DNA of 41,110 nt from Chloroflexota bacterium (GTDB lineage Bacteria; Chloroflexota; Limnocylindria; Limnocylindrales; CSP1-4): positions 1-41,110 of the forward strand of contig PMLK01000121.1 in NCBI GenBank assembly GCA_003158875.1, given 5' to 3'. Made by a program: the position numbers and the translations under genes. The notes beneath the pieces are model-generated. The model made no database searches, was not told where the DNA came from, and saw only the letters and a list, made by a program, of their open reading frames with translations. Position 1 is the first letter of the stretch. Each line of letters opens with the position of its first letter. Shown here piece by piece: positions 1-7,520 of this stretch.

Positions 1-1
1 C

Positions 2-22
2 ATCCTCACTCTGCTCCGCTAG
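2..22 (+). CDS. C-terminal end of a probable flagellin (partial)
   Basis: The first 22 bases read, in one frame, Ile-Leu-Thr-Leu-Leu-Arg followed by TAG. Flagellins characteristically end in a helix closing with Val/Ile-Leu-x-Leu-Leu-Arg, so this is probably the last six codons of a flagellin gene running in from the left. A strong intrinsic terminator follows about 50 bases downstream, and fliD and fliS come next on the same strand, which is a common arrangement. Only six residues are visible, so the call rests on the C-terminal motif and the context. Any protein ending in a leucine-rich helix could look the same. Confidence 0.45.
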   Translation: MLTLLR

Positions 23-69
23 TTCGGTTCACGGCTCGGCCTCGGCCGGGTCGCCGATCAGGAGTCTCG

Positions 70-101
70 AAGGAGCCGGCGGTTCTTCCGCCGGCTCCTT
101 T
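70..101 (+). terminator. Rho-independent terminator after the probable flagellin
   Basis: A 13-base perfect inverted repeat (AAGGAGCCGGCGG at 70-82 and its complement at 88-100) encloses a 5-base TTCTT loop and ends in a short T run. It lies about 48 bases past the TAG at 20-22. It probably limits read-through from a highly expressed flagellin gene. Confidence 0.85.
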
Positions 102-129
102 CTGCTTCAACTAAACTCAGACGGTGAGC

Positions 130-465
130 ATGGACTCCACGAGCCAGACTGCCACGATCCTCGCGCTCGAGGCCGCGACGGAGGCGCTGATGGCCGCCCT
201 GCGCCGCAAGCCCGACGCGGATTTGGAAGGCGCGGCAGTGGCACTGAAGGCTCGAGAAGCGGCCATGAGGCTGCTCGTGGGCTCGGACCCAGCGTCGCGG
301 CCGCCGGACATGAACGCTCGTCTGCGCCGCATCCTGGACACAGATCGCGAAGCGGCCGATCAGCTCCGGGCAGAAATGGCCTCGCTCCGAGACCGGCTCG
401 CCGGTACGCGTCAGATGATGGACGAGTACAGGGCGAAGAAGCGGGCGGCGGACGCGGGTCGTTGA
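130..465 (+). CDS. small helical protein, possible FliT/FlgN-type flagellar chaperone
   Basis: This is a 111-residue protein of unknown function lying between the probable flagellin and fliD. It is almost wholly helical and charged, with no signal peptide, membrane segment or cysteine. The C-terminal half (about residues 65-108) carries a heptad-like helix built around ILDTDREAADQLR, then a helix with a Met-Met-Asp-Glu-Tyr stretch and a basic tail. FliT and FlgN chaperones often end this way, with a long helix containing Leu-Asp-Arg and a terminal Tyr. I therefore infer a secretion chaperone, but sequence alone does not prove it. A GTG at 124 is an alternative start two codons upstream; neither start has a clear Shine-Dalgarno sequence. 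Confidence 0.45.
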   Translation: MDSTSQTATILALEAATEALMAALRRKPDADLEGAAVALKAREAAMRLLVGSDPASRPPDMNARLRRILDTDREAADQLRAEMASLRDRLAGTRQMMDEYRAKKRAADAGR

Positions 466-558
466 CCCGCCTGGACTCGCCGATCGCCCCGTTCGAAAAC
501 GGTTCCGGGACGGCGACTTTAGGGGGATAACCCCGCTGGCGTAACCGTCGAAACTGGC

Positions 559-586
559 TCAAGCTTCGGCATCTGGGTACCGATAC
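559..586 (+). promoter_or_regulatory. sigma-28-like promoter of fliD
   Basis: TCAA at 559-562, a 16-base spacer and ACCGATAC at 579-586. This is close to the FliA/sigma-D consensus (TAAA, 15 bases, GCCGATAA) and to the other late-gene promoters in this window. The fliD start is 56 bases beyond it. The leader in between holds an imperfect hairpin at about 594-621 around a CCTGT/ACAGG core. Confidence 0.7.
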
Positions 587-642
587 CCCGACTGGCCTTT
601 CCTGTTAGACAGGGAGGGGCCGAATCGCTTCTGGAGAGCAGG

Positions 643-2883
643 ATGTCATCGATCCAATTCGGCGGAGTCGTATCCGGACTCAACACCCAGAGCATCATCG
701 ACGCCCTGGTTTCGGCCGAGAAGCAGCCGCTGACCGCTCTCCAGACCAAGGAAACGACCCTCACCTCGCAGAAGACTGCCTACACTCAGCTTGCGACGGC
801 GATGGACGACGTTGTATCGGCCATCAAGAACTTCACGGTCACCAGCGCCGGGTCGAGCCGACTTGCTTCGTCGTCAAACAGTTCGGTTCTGACCGCGGCA
901 GCCGACCCAAGCGCGGCCGTCGCGTCCTACCAGGTCACCGTCGGCCGCCTGGCCACGGCAACTCGAGCGAGTTCCACTTCTGCCATCGGTTCCGTCATCA
1001 CCGGCCAGGTGAACACGGCGGCCTTGCTCAAGAATGACAATCTGGCAACGGCCATCACCGCCGGCAATATGGCCCTGACCGTCGACGGCCAGACTGTGCA
1101 GGTCGCCGTGGATCCTGCCACGGACACCATGCAGAGCGTGATGACAAAGCTGTCGAGTGCGGTTCAGACGCAGCTCCAGCTGACCGACCCGAGCGCTACA
1201 GCCACCGCGTCGATCGTCGACGGCAAGCTCCAGCTCGCCATCAGCGGTACAACGACGCATTCGCTGAGCTTCGGGGACTCGGTCAACGACACGAGTAACC
1301 TGGCCACGGCCCTGGGCCTCTCCGCTCAGACGGTCACCAACCAGACGAGCGCCACGGTCAATGGCAGCGCCTATCTCGACCCGACGCTGGCATCGCTGAA
1401 CCTGCCCGGAACGGTGACGGCGGGTCAGGTCAGCGCCATCGTCGACGGCACGATCGTTCACTACACCGTTGGCGATCCAGCCTCTACGACTCTAAACCAG
1501 GTCATGGACGGCCTATCCAAGGCGATCACCGACCAGCTGGCCGCCGGAGGCGTTAACAAGAGCGCGGATCCGTCGGCATCGGTGTCGGTGTCCGTTGCAA
1601 ACAATCGCTTGCAGGTCTCGATGTCCGGGGCTTCGACGACTCACTCGCTGTCATTTGGCGCTGCGAGCGACGCCAGCAACGCCCTCGGCATGCTGGGTAT
1701 AGCCAACTTGTCGGCGACCAATGCGACCAATCCGACCCTCACCGGCGACACCAACATCGGCGTCGCGCGAACCCTCGGCGCCCTCGATTCGGCCGGCCTG
1801 ACGGGGTTGACCTCCACGACCACCGGCGTCCTGACGATCAACGGTACCGATATCGCCTACGACACAACCACCGACTCCCTTTCGACGATCATCGGCCGCA
1901 TCAATAACTCCAACGCGGGTGTGATCGCGTCTCTGGATCGGACTAACGACCAGGTTCTTCTGACAAGGAAGGACACCGGCGCCGTGGCGATGGATATCAC
2001 GGACACGTCCGGAACTCTCGGTGCGGCCCTCAAGCTGTCGCCCGGCAACACCAACGCCCAGACGATCGGCCAGACGGCCCAGGTCACCGTGGATGGGCGG
2101 ACCATCACCAGCACCAGCAACACGGTCACCGGCGCCATCGACGGCGTGACTCTCAATCTGCTGGCTCAGAGTCCGGTCGGCGAGACCGAGACCCTGACCG
2201 TCGGGGTCAACCAGAGCGCCGTCGCGACCGCTATCAACTCTTTCGTCACCGCCTTCAACAGCCTGGGTGACGCGCTCGACTCCCTGACGTCTGCCACTCC
2301 TGGCACCTCCGGTGGCAACGCCGGAACGGCCGGCCCCCTGTCCGGCGATCCGACGATGAAGACGCTGTTCCTCAGCCTGCGCGACACACTGTTCACCGCC
2401 TCCGGCTCGGGTACGTACAACTCGCTGGGGTCGATCGGGCTCAATACCGGCGCCCTCGGTGCCGCGGTGGGGACTACGAACCGGATTCAACTGGATTCCA
2501 GCCAGCTGACCACGGCCCTCACCAACGACCCGAACTCGGTAGCCAACCTGCTCGACCAGGCGTCGGGTCCGATGTCCAACCTGCTCGCTCAGATGCAGAA
2601 TTACGAGGATCCGACCAACACCGACTCGTATGTGCAGGCCAGCATCACCGGCCTTACGAGCGACATCACCGACGTGAAGAGTCAAGAGGACTACCAGCAA
2701 ATGCTGGTCGACAACTACACGACGATGATCGAGGCGCAGTACACGGCCATGGAGACCACCCTGGCAACGTTGCAATCCCAGTCGCAGCAAGTCGCGGCGG
2801 AGCTCGGCTACACGACAACCTCGAGCGGTAGCGGAGTGAGCAGCTCGTCCACGTCGTCGTCCTCGTCCTCGTCCTCGAGCTAG
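643..2883 (+). CDS. fliD: flagellar filament cap protein FliD (HAP2)
   Basis: FliD caps the growing filament and folds exported flagellin subunits into place. The N terminus (about residues 1-95) is the classic FliD_N region: SSIQFGGVVSGLNTQ, then a helical segment beginning IIDALVSAEKQPL. The C-terminal FliD_C region (about 490-715) ends in long helices suited to oligomer formation. The middle (about 100-480) contains recurring beta-rich modules with the theme 'D-G-x-I/T', consistent with the variable surface domains of larger FliD proteins. At 746 residues it is longer than the roughly 450-500 of model enteric and Bacillus proteins. The protein ends in a serine run of low complexity. GGAGAGCAGG just before the ATG at 643 supports this start. 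A sigma-28-like promoter lies upstream. Confidence 0.93.
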   Translation: MSSIQFGGVVSGLNTQSIIDALVSAEKQPLTALQTKETTLTSQKTAYTQLATAMDDVVSAIKNFTVTSAGSSRLASSSNSSVLTAAADPSAAVASYQVTVGRLATATRASSTSAIGSVITGQVNTAALLKNDNLATAITAGNMALTVDGQTVQVAVDPATDTMQSVMTKLSSAVQTQLQLTDPSATATASIVDGKLQLAISGTTTHSLSFGDSVNDTSNLATALGLSAQTVTNQTSATVNGSAYLDPTLASLNLPGTVTAGQVSAIVDGTIVHYTVGDPASTTLNQVMDGLSKAITDQLAAGGVNKSADPSASVSVSVANNRLQVSMSGASTTHSLSFGAASDASNALGMLGIANLSATNATNPTLTGDTNIGVARTLGALDSAGLTGLTSTTTGVLTINGTDIAYDTTTDSLSTIIGRINNSNAGVIASLDRTNDQVLLTRKDTGAVAMDITDTSGTLGAALKLSPGNTNAQTIGQTAQVTVDGRTITSTSNTVTGAIDGVTLNLLAQSPVGETETLTVGVNQSAVATAINSFVTAFNSLGDALDSLTSATPGTSGGNAGTAGPLSGDPTMKTLFLSLRDTLFTASGSGTYNSLGSIGLNTGALGAAVGTTNRIQLDSSQLTTALTNDPNSVANLLDQASGPMSNLLAQMQNYEDPTNTDSYVQASITGLTSDITDVKSQEDYQQMLVDNYTTMIEAQYTAMETTLATLQSQSQQVAAELGYTTTSSGSGVSSSSTSSSSSSSSS

Positions 2884-2915
2884 ACTCCGCTCGGGCTCTA
2901 CTCCTGGCGCGATCG

Positions 2916-2953
2916 AACCCGGCTCTCGGTCCTGCACGGCCGACGGCCGGGTT
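2916..2953 (+). terminator. hairpin after fliD, possible terminator
   Basis: AACCCGGC at 2916-2923 pairs with GCCGGGTT at 2946-2953. The loop is about 22 bases and can form smaller inner pairs. It starts 33 bases after the fliD stop. There is no proper T run, so termination is uncertain. fliS downstream has its own promoter. Confidence 0.4.
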
Positions 2954-3029
2954 CCTGCGTGGGCTGCGATTCCCGCCTCGAGGGACTGCCGGCGAGGGTC
3001 GCGAGGTGGTGCGGGCAAGCCACGAGCGG

Positions 3030-3057
3030 TCAAGGCAACCCTCCTCGCGGCCGATAC
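3030..3057 (+). promoter_or_regulatory. sigma-28-like promoter of fliS
   Basis: TCAA at 3030-3033, a 16-base spacer and GCCGATAC at 3050-3057, followed by CTATGG. The -10 block and the bases just after it are identical, over 14 bases, to the promoter of cheR (7399-7426, minus strand). The fliS start is 57 bases downstream. Confidence 0.75.
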
Positions 3058-3114
3058 CTATGGTGGAACGGCCACCCGGCCGGCGCTTACAAGAAGCATC
3101 TCGAGGCCGTCTCA

Positions 3115-3588
3115 ATGCTCGATCCGACCGCCGCATATCGAACGTCTCAAGTGGTGAGCGCCAGTCGCGTTGGTCAGATCGTGCTGTTGTATCAGGGCGC
3201 AATTCGCTTCGGGGCCCAGCACGTGGCATTTCTCGAACGGAACGAAGTCGAGTCGGCTCACAACGCGTCGATCCGCTGCCAGGAGATCGTCAACTCCCTG
3301 CGCGGCTCGCTCGACCGTTCGGCCGGCCCGATCGCATTGCAGCTCGACGATCTCTACGACTTCGTCATGCGACGTCTCTACGCCGGCAACATGACCAAGG
3401 ATCCACGTCCCACCGAGGAAGCCCTTCAGGTCCTGCGCGGCCTGCTCGAGGCATGGCAGGAGCTGGCGGCCCGCCCGGCGTCCGAGCTTGTAGACGACCG
3501 CGCGACTCCCACTCCGATCGCAAGCCGACGGCCTCTGGGCGTCCCGGTACTGGCCGGCAGCGGATACGCCGGAGCGGCACGGCGATGA
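3115..3588 (+). CDS. fliS: flagellin export chaperone FliS
   Basis: FliS binds the C-terminal helices of flagellin in the cytosol and keeps it unfolded for type III export. The 157-residue product has the FliS four-helix pattern: AAYRTSQVVSAS at the start, then IVLLYQGAIRF, a helix with the NEVESAHNASIRCQEIVNSL segment, and a later YDFVMRRLYAGN helix; aromatic and Leu positions match the family. The reading frame is open further upstream (to 2959), but the sequence before 3115 does not look like FliS. GAGG at 3103-3106 sits 8 bases before the ATG, so I take 3115. The last 30 or so residues are a non-conserved Pro/Arg/Gly tail. The stop overlaps the next start (ATGA). Confidence 0.9.
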   Translation: MLDPTAAYRTSQVVSASRVGQIVLLYQGAIRFGAQHVAFLERNEVESAHNASIRCQEIVNSLRGSLDRSAGPIALQLDDLYDFVMRRLYAGNMTKDPRPTEEALQVLRGLLEAWQELAARPASELVDDRATPTPIASRRPLGVPVLAGSGYAGAARR

Positions 3589-3830
3589 TGACCGAAACCG
3601 CAACCACCGCAATCGACCGCCAGGTCGCCGCCGAAACCCTGTCCGCGGCCCTCGGGCCGCTACCGGTCCGGACGATCCAGGCTCGGCTCGAGCGAATCCT
3701 GCTCGACGACCGCGAGCTGCTCATCTCCCTGCAGTGCCAGCTCGAGCAGATCCGACGGGAGCTGCGTCTCCTCAATGACGACCGCATCGTGCGGGCCCTG
3801 GACGACGTGGAGCGCCAGATCAGTCACTGA
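3585..3830 (+). CDS. small helical protein, possible FliT
   Basis: An 81-residue product directly after fliS, with its ATG overlapping the fliS TGA (or starting at the next ATG, 3588). It is predicted to be nearly all helix, with LERILLDDRELL followed by a Leu/Glu/Arg heptad helix. In many genomes fliT directly follows fliS and the two are translated together, so position and helical character suggest the FliD/FliS chaperone FliT. There is no diagnostic motif. The protein resembles the small gene at 130-465 in its Leu-Asp-Asp/Asp-Arg-Glu helix, so the two may be divergent paralogues or two different chaperones. Confidence 0.5.
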   Translation: MMTETATTAIDRQVAAETLSAALGPLPVRTIQARLERILLDDRELLISLQCQLEQIRRELRLLNDDRIVRALDDVERQISH

Positions 3831-3956
3831 CGCCACGGCGTCCGCAGGTGCCGCGCCGTCCGCAGGGGTCTCGGGCGAGAACGATCGTTCCACCCCGGTT
3901 CGGCCCCCCCGATGACCACTTATCCTGCCTCCGCGCCGCCCACATGATCCGCCTCG

Positions 3957-5939
3957 ATGGGCGAATCTCTGCGCGTGCTCGTTTACGGCTCAGTCGACGC
4001 CGGGGCGTGCGATTCCGTTCGACTGGGTGTCTACCGAGATCTGCTCGGCGCCCAGGGCGTTGAACTGCGCACCTGGGGCGAGTTCAACGACTACCGGATC
4101 AGCGTGCCCGCCGACTACGCGGACAGGATCGACGACGCCGTTCGCGACGGAGTGGCCACGGTCGATCTGTCGCCGCTCGAATGGGCCGACGTGCTGCTCT
4201 TCCGACGCTGGTACGGCACGGTCCACGCTTGCGAGCAGTGCGACTTCGCCGCCGCCGATGCCACTTCGGTGCGCGACCACTGCCGGACGGAAGGCCACGA
4301 GCCGGTCGTCCGGGATCGGATCGTGCGGGGCTTGCTGCAGGCGATCGAAGCGGATCGTTCGGTCCTGCAGGGTAGGGCGATGGTGTACGAACTCGACGAC
4401 GATCTCCTGGATCCGCAGCCCTGGTTGGGATTCGATCGACGACTCAGCGGCGACCGGGATCTGATTGAACGATTCGCCCGGCGGGCCGACCTGGTCACCG
4501 TTGCCACACCGACACTGGCCGGGCGGCTCCGCGCCTACAACCCGAACGTGCGCGTGATTCGGAATGCCGTAGTTCCGGAGTGGTACGAGTCCATGCCCGC
4601 CGGGCCGGCCGAGTCTCAGTCCTTCCTCTACTACGGCTCGGGCGCCCGTCTCCACGACTATGCGGTCTGCCGCGCGGCGGTCGATGAGATGGCGAGCGCC
4701 GCCGGCGTCCGTCGCGTCTGGCTGGGTTCCACGGAACCGGCAGTCCGGGCGGTGGTCGACGAAGCCCTGCCCTACGAATCCGAGGTTCGTGGATTCATTC
4801 GGCGTCTGGCCGAGGTCCGGCCCAGCGTGGGTCTCGCTCCGGTCGGCCAGGACCCATACAGCCGCAGCCGTTCCGAATTGCACTGGCTGGAGTACTCGCT
4901 CGTCGGGGCCGCGACCGTCGCCTCGCGAACGATGGGCGGCGGCCCGTACGACGTCATTCGAGATGGCGTTGACGGACTCCTCGCCCGCAACAAGACCGAG
5001 TGGCGGGAGCAGCTCCGGCGCGTGACGGAATCTGCGTCGCTGCGCCACGAACTGGCGGGTCGCGCTCGGGAGCGTGTCCTTGCCGAATACGACGTCAGGC
5101 AGCGCGTCGTCGAGTGGGCGGACGCATTCCGCTGGGCCGCCGAGCATGCCGGGATCGCCTCGCTGCGATTGTCCAGCCGCGGTCGGGCTGGGGCAGCCGC
5201 GGTCCCTTCGGAACTTGCGGTAGAGGCCGAGGTTCGGGCCAACCTGGCTCACCGACGCCTGTGGCGGGCGAGGGTCCTCGAGGAAGCCCGGACGCTGGCC
5301 GGCATCAGGGGCGGACGCGACGTCTGCTGGACCGATGACGAGGCTTTCGCGCGGCGGCCGCTCGTGACCGTCCTCATCACCGGTCTGGAGGACGGGCGGG
5401 TTTTCGAGGACGGCCCGGCCGCTCTGGAGAGGGCTCTTCAGTCTGCGACATGCCAGACGTACGACAACGTCGAGATCCTAGTGGTTGGGGAGGGCGGCGC
5501 CTCGAGTCCGATCGACGCCGTCCCTGCAGCCCGCGACCCGAGGGTCCTATTCGTGGCGGCCGGCAACGGCGTGGCGGGCCGTGGGGCGTGGGTGGCGCCC
5601 ATGAGCGCCGACGGTGAGTTCACCCCCGACCACATCGAACTCCTGCTGGCCCTGGCCACCGAACACCGGCTGGAGCTTGTCTACGGCGTCACGGAATCGG
5701 ACTCGCCAGACGGGTCGCCTCAGTTCATCGGCTCGTGGCCGCCCGAGCCCGGCGCGGTCATTCCAGGCGCGACACTCTATTCGTCGAGACTCGACTTCTT
5801 CGAGTTTGACCAGGAGAGTTGGCGAGTCGAGGAGACGCCGGAGTGGAATCGCTGGCGCCGGATGATGGGCGCCGGGGTTCGCATGGGAAGGGTGGGACAG
5901 GTCGTCTACCGCCGGCGCGGACCGTTGAGTGCCGACTGA
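3957..5939 (+). CDS. two-domain glycosyltransferase (GT4-like plus GT2-like) with zinc-finger-like insert
   Basis: A 660-residue cytosolic protein. Residues 1-395 resemble a GT-B retaining glycosyltransferase: VLVYGSVDAGACD at the start, the sugar-nucleotide region around SRSELHWLEYSLVGAATVAS, then DVIRDGVDGLLA, and a RARERVLAEYD helix. A linker (about 395-455) leads to a GT2-like domain (about 456-655) opening PLVTVLITG and containing SATCQTYDNVEILVVGEGG. Its usual DxD is replaced by Asp-Gly-Glu near residue 550, so this half may be weak or inactive. Residues 92-114 form Cys-x2-Cys-x12-His-x5-His, a C2H2-like insert also found in the paralogue at 8551-9816. The position beside flagellin, fliD and fliS suggests flagellin glycosylation, which is inference. 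The start at 3957 is weakly supported by ribosome-binding sequence but matches the paralogue's N terminus. Confidence 0.75.
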   Translation: MGESLRVLVYGSVDAGACDSVRLGVYRDLLGAQGVELRTWGEFNDYRISVPADYADRIDDAVRDGVATVDLSPLEWADVLLFRRWYGTVHACEQCDFAAADATSVRDHCRTEGHEPVVRDRIVRGLLQAIEADRSVLQGRAMVYELDDDLLDPQPWLGFDRRLSGDRDLIERFARRADLVTVATPTLAGRLRAYNPNVRVIRNAVVPEWYESMPAGPAESQSFLYYGSGARLHDYAVCRAAVDEMASAAGVRRVWLGSTEPAVRAVVDEALPYESEVRGFIRRLAEVRPSVGLAPVGQDPYSRSRSELHWLEYSLVGAATVASRTMGGGPYDVIRDGVDGLLARNKTEWREQLRRVTESASLRHELAGRARERVLAEYDVRQRVVEWADAFRWAAEHAGIASLRLSSRGRAGAAAVPSELAVEAEVRANLAHRRLWRARVLEEARTLAGIRGGRDVCWTDDEAFARRPLVTVLITGLEDGRVFEDGPAALERALQSATCQTYDNVEILVVGEGGASSPIDAVPAARDPRVLFVAAGNGVAGRGAWVAPMSADGEFTPDHIELLLALATEHRLELVYGVTESDSPDGSPQFIGSWPPEPGAVIPGATLYSSRLDFFEFDQESWRVEETPEWNRWRRMMGAGVRMGRVGQVVYRRRGPLSAD

Positions 5940-5963
5940 GTTCAGCCGAACCCTTAGCTGGGG

Positions 5964-6410
5964 TCAGGCCCCTCGCGCAAAGACCGCCGGCATCTGGACG
6001 TCATCGTGCTCGCGGTTGCCTAGCTGTTCACGGACGACATCGAGGAAGCGATGCAACCGGAACGGCTTCTGGATCAGGCCGTTGGCCCCGGCGTGATTGG
6101 CGGCGTTTTCATCGGGCGACTGGCCGGTGAGGATCAGGATCCGCATCGCCGAGAGAGTGGGCTCGCCACGCAAGTCAGCGGTGAGCTGGTAGCCATCCCT
6201 GTCCGGCAGCCCTACGTCGACGATAGCCAGCAGCGGTCGATACTGGAGTGCCAGCTCCTCACCCTCGCCGGCGGTGTGGGCGGTCAGCAAGTGGACGCGA
6301 AGGCCTCGCAGGGCCGCCTCGAGGGCTCCGTGGACGTACTCATCGTCGTCGACGATGAGTACGCAGGGCGATCGCGGCGTCATCGGATGGAGAGGCGTCG
6401 GACTTGTCAT
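5964..6410 (-). CDS. stand-alone response-regulator receiver domain (CheY-like)
   Basis: A single receiver domain of about 148 residues. It shows the acidic cluster Asp-Asp-Asp (21-23), phospho-acceptor Asp65 in IVDVGLPDRDGY, Thr95 in ILILTGQ and Lys115 in IQKPF, so all catalytic positions are present. There is no output domain, and the C-terminal tail (131-148) is unstructured. It lies 140 bases downstream of cheR on the same strand and may share its transcript. It is less like CheY than the protein at 14694-15053, so it may receive phosphate from another kinase or serve as a phosphate sink. Starts at 6449 (ATG) and 6383 (ATG) are alternatives; I prefer 6410, with low certainty. Confidence 0.8.
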   Translation of the reverse strand: MTSPTPLHPMTPRSPCVLIVDDDEYVHGALEAALRGLRVHLLTAHTAGEGEELALQYRPLLAIVDVGLPDRDGYQLTADLRGEPTLSAMRILILTGQSPDENAANHAGANGLIQKPFRLHRFLDVVREQLGNREHDDVQMPAVFARGA

Positions 6411-6550
6411 TGCGTTGGGAGGGTAGCCCACGGCCGGGTACCGCGACATGCGGCATTTGGACCATATTGCACAGGACCCACAATCCTCGGCTCAGATTTC
6501 CACGGTTTCCACTGCTTGTCCACAGTGCCGGGAAGCGAAACCTGGCCGTG

Positions 6551-7390
6551 TCAGGGGCGCTGGTAGAAGGTCGATCCGGCCGGGAGGAGGCCGATAGACC
6601 TCACGTTGGGAATGGACTCGGTCGCTCCAAGAAACAGGATGCCGGCCGGCCGCAGCGAGTCGCGGAAGCGGGTGTAGAGGTCCGTCTTGGCCGTCTCCGT
6701 GAAGTAGATGACAACGTTCCGGCAGCAGATCAGGTCGAACGGCTGCTGGTAGGGATCGCGCAGCAGGTCGTGGCGGCGCCACGTGATGGGAGCCTGGAGT
6801 TCCGGCGTCGCCTGCCAATTCTTGTCGACCTGGCGGAAGAAGCGGGCTCGACGAGCGGGCGACACGCCCGCCATCTGGGCTTCGGTGTAGCTGCCCTGGC
6901 GCGCTCGGGCGAGGATCGTCTCATCGAGATCCGTGGCGAGGATCTTGACGGGAACATTCGGAGCGATCTCATGAGCCAGCATGGAGAGTGTGAGCGGCTC
7001 GAACCCGAGCGAGCAGCCGGCACTCCAGATCCTGACCGTGGGCTGGCTCCGGAGCATTGGCTTGAGGTACTTCTCGACGAGCATGTCCCAGGCTTCCGGG
7101 TTCCGGAAGAACTCGCTGACGTTGATTGTCAGCATGTCGAGAAAGGCCTGCTTGAGCACCGCATCCTGCTTCGCCTTCGCGACCAACGCGTCCGGGTCGG
7201 GCAGACCCTTGGCCGTGGCGAAACCGTTGACCCTGCGCCAGACCTGGGCCGGCTTGTACTGGCTCAGGTCGATGCCCAGGAGACTGCGGACGCTGTCGGC
7301 CATCCGGTCGTAGGCGGCCTGATCGAGGTCCGGCACGGGGGCGAACGTTGGCAGAATGGCGGGACGATCTGGGCGGGCAGAGGTATCCAT
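6551..7390 (-). CDS. cheR: chemotaxis receptor methyltransferase CheR
   Basis: CheR moves a methyl group from S-adenosylmethionine to glutamates on chemoreceptors, working against CheB. The N-terminal helical domain has SLLGIDLSQYKPAQVWRRV. The catalytic domain has INVSEFFRNP (family TxFFR, here Ser), the SAM loop IWSAGCSLGFEP (usual form GCSTGEEP) and LICCRNVVIYF. The frame is open to 7444, but a sigma-28-like promoter overlaps that stretch: its -10 ends at 7399, leaving ATGs at 7396 and 7390. I choose 7390, which lies where transcription should begin, so the message would be leaderless. An internal ATG near residue 30 is a further alternative. cheR is separated from the main che block by the HD-GYP and glycosyltransferase genes. 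Confidence 0.92.
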   Translation of the reverse strand: MDTSARPDRPAILPTFAPVPDLDQAAYDRMADSVRSLLGIDLSQYKPAQVWRRVNGFATAKGLPDPDALVAKAKQDAVLKQAFLDMLTINVSEFFRNPEAWDMLVEKYLKPMLRSQPTVRIWSAGCSLGFEPLTLSMLAHEIAPNVPVKILATDLDETILARARQGSYTEAQMAGVSPARRARFFRQVDKNWQATPELQAPITWRRHDLLRDPYQQPFDLICCRNVVIYFTETAKTDLYTRFRDSLRPAGILFLGATESIPNVRSIGLLPAGSTFYQRP

Positions 7391-7398
7391 CACCATAG

Positions 7399-7426
7399 GT
7401 ATCGGCGGCTCAGGCCCGGGAGTTGA
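7399..7426 (-). promoter_or_regulatory. sigma-28-like promoter of cheR
   Basis: On the minus strand: TCAA (7426-7423), a 16-base spacer, GCCGATAC (7406-7399), then CTATGG. It is identical in layout to the fliS promoter. The ATG at 7390 begins 8 bases after the -10 block, about where a sigma-28 transcript starts. Confidence 0.75.
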
Positions 7427-7459
7427 CCGCAATTTGGGTCGCATGGGCCGGTCGCGCTC

Positions 7460-7486
7460 TCAAGGGCCTCCGGCACGGACCGACAC
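7460..7486 (+). promoter_or_regulatory. sigma-28-like promoter of the HD-GYP gene
   Basis: TCAA at 7460-7463, a 15-base spacer and ACCGACAC at 7479-7486, followed by CTTAAC. The -10 block differs from the fliD one at a single T to C. It lies back to back with the cheR promoter, so one short region would drive both genes in opposite directions. Confidence 0.55.
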
Positions 7487-7520
7487 CTTAACTGATAACT
7501 CTTGTGCCGCGAGACCGTGC

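Noticed and set aside
1651-3033. A 460-codon open frame on the minus strand opposite fliD
   Set aside because: Arg/Gly/His-rich shadow of fliD with no protein-like pattern.
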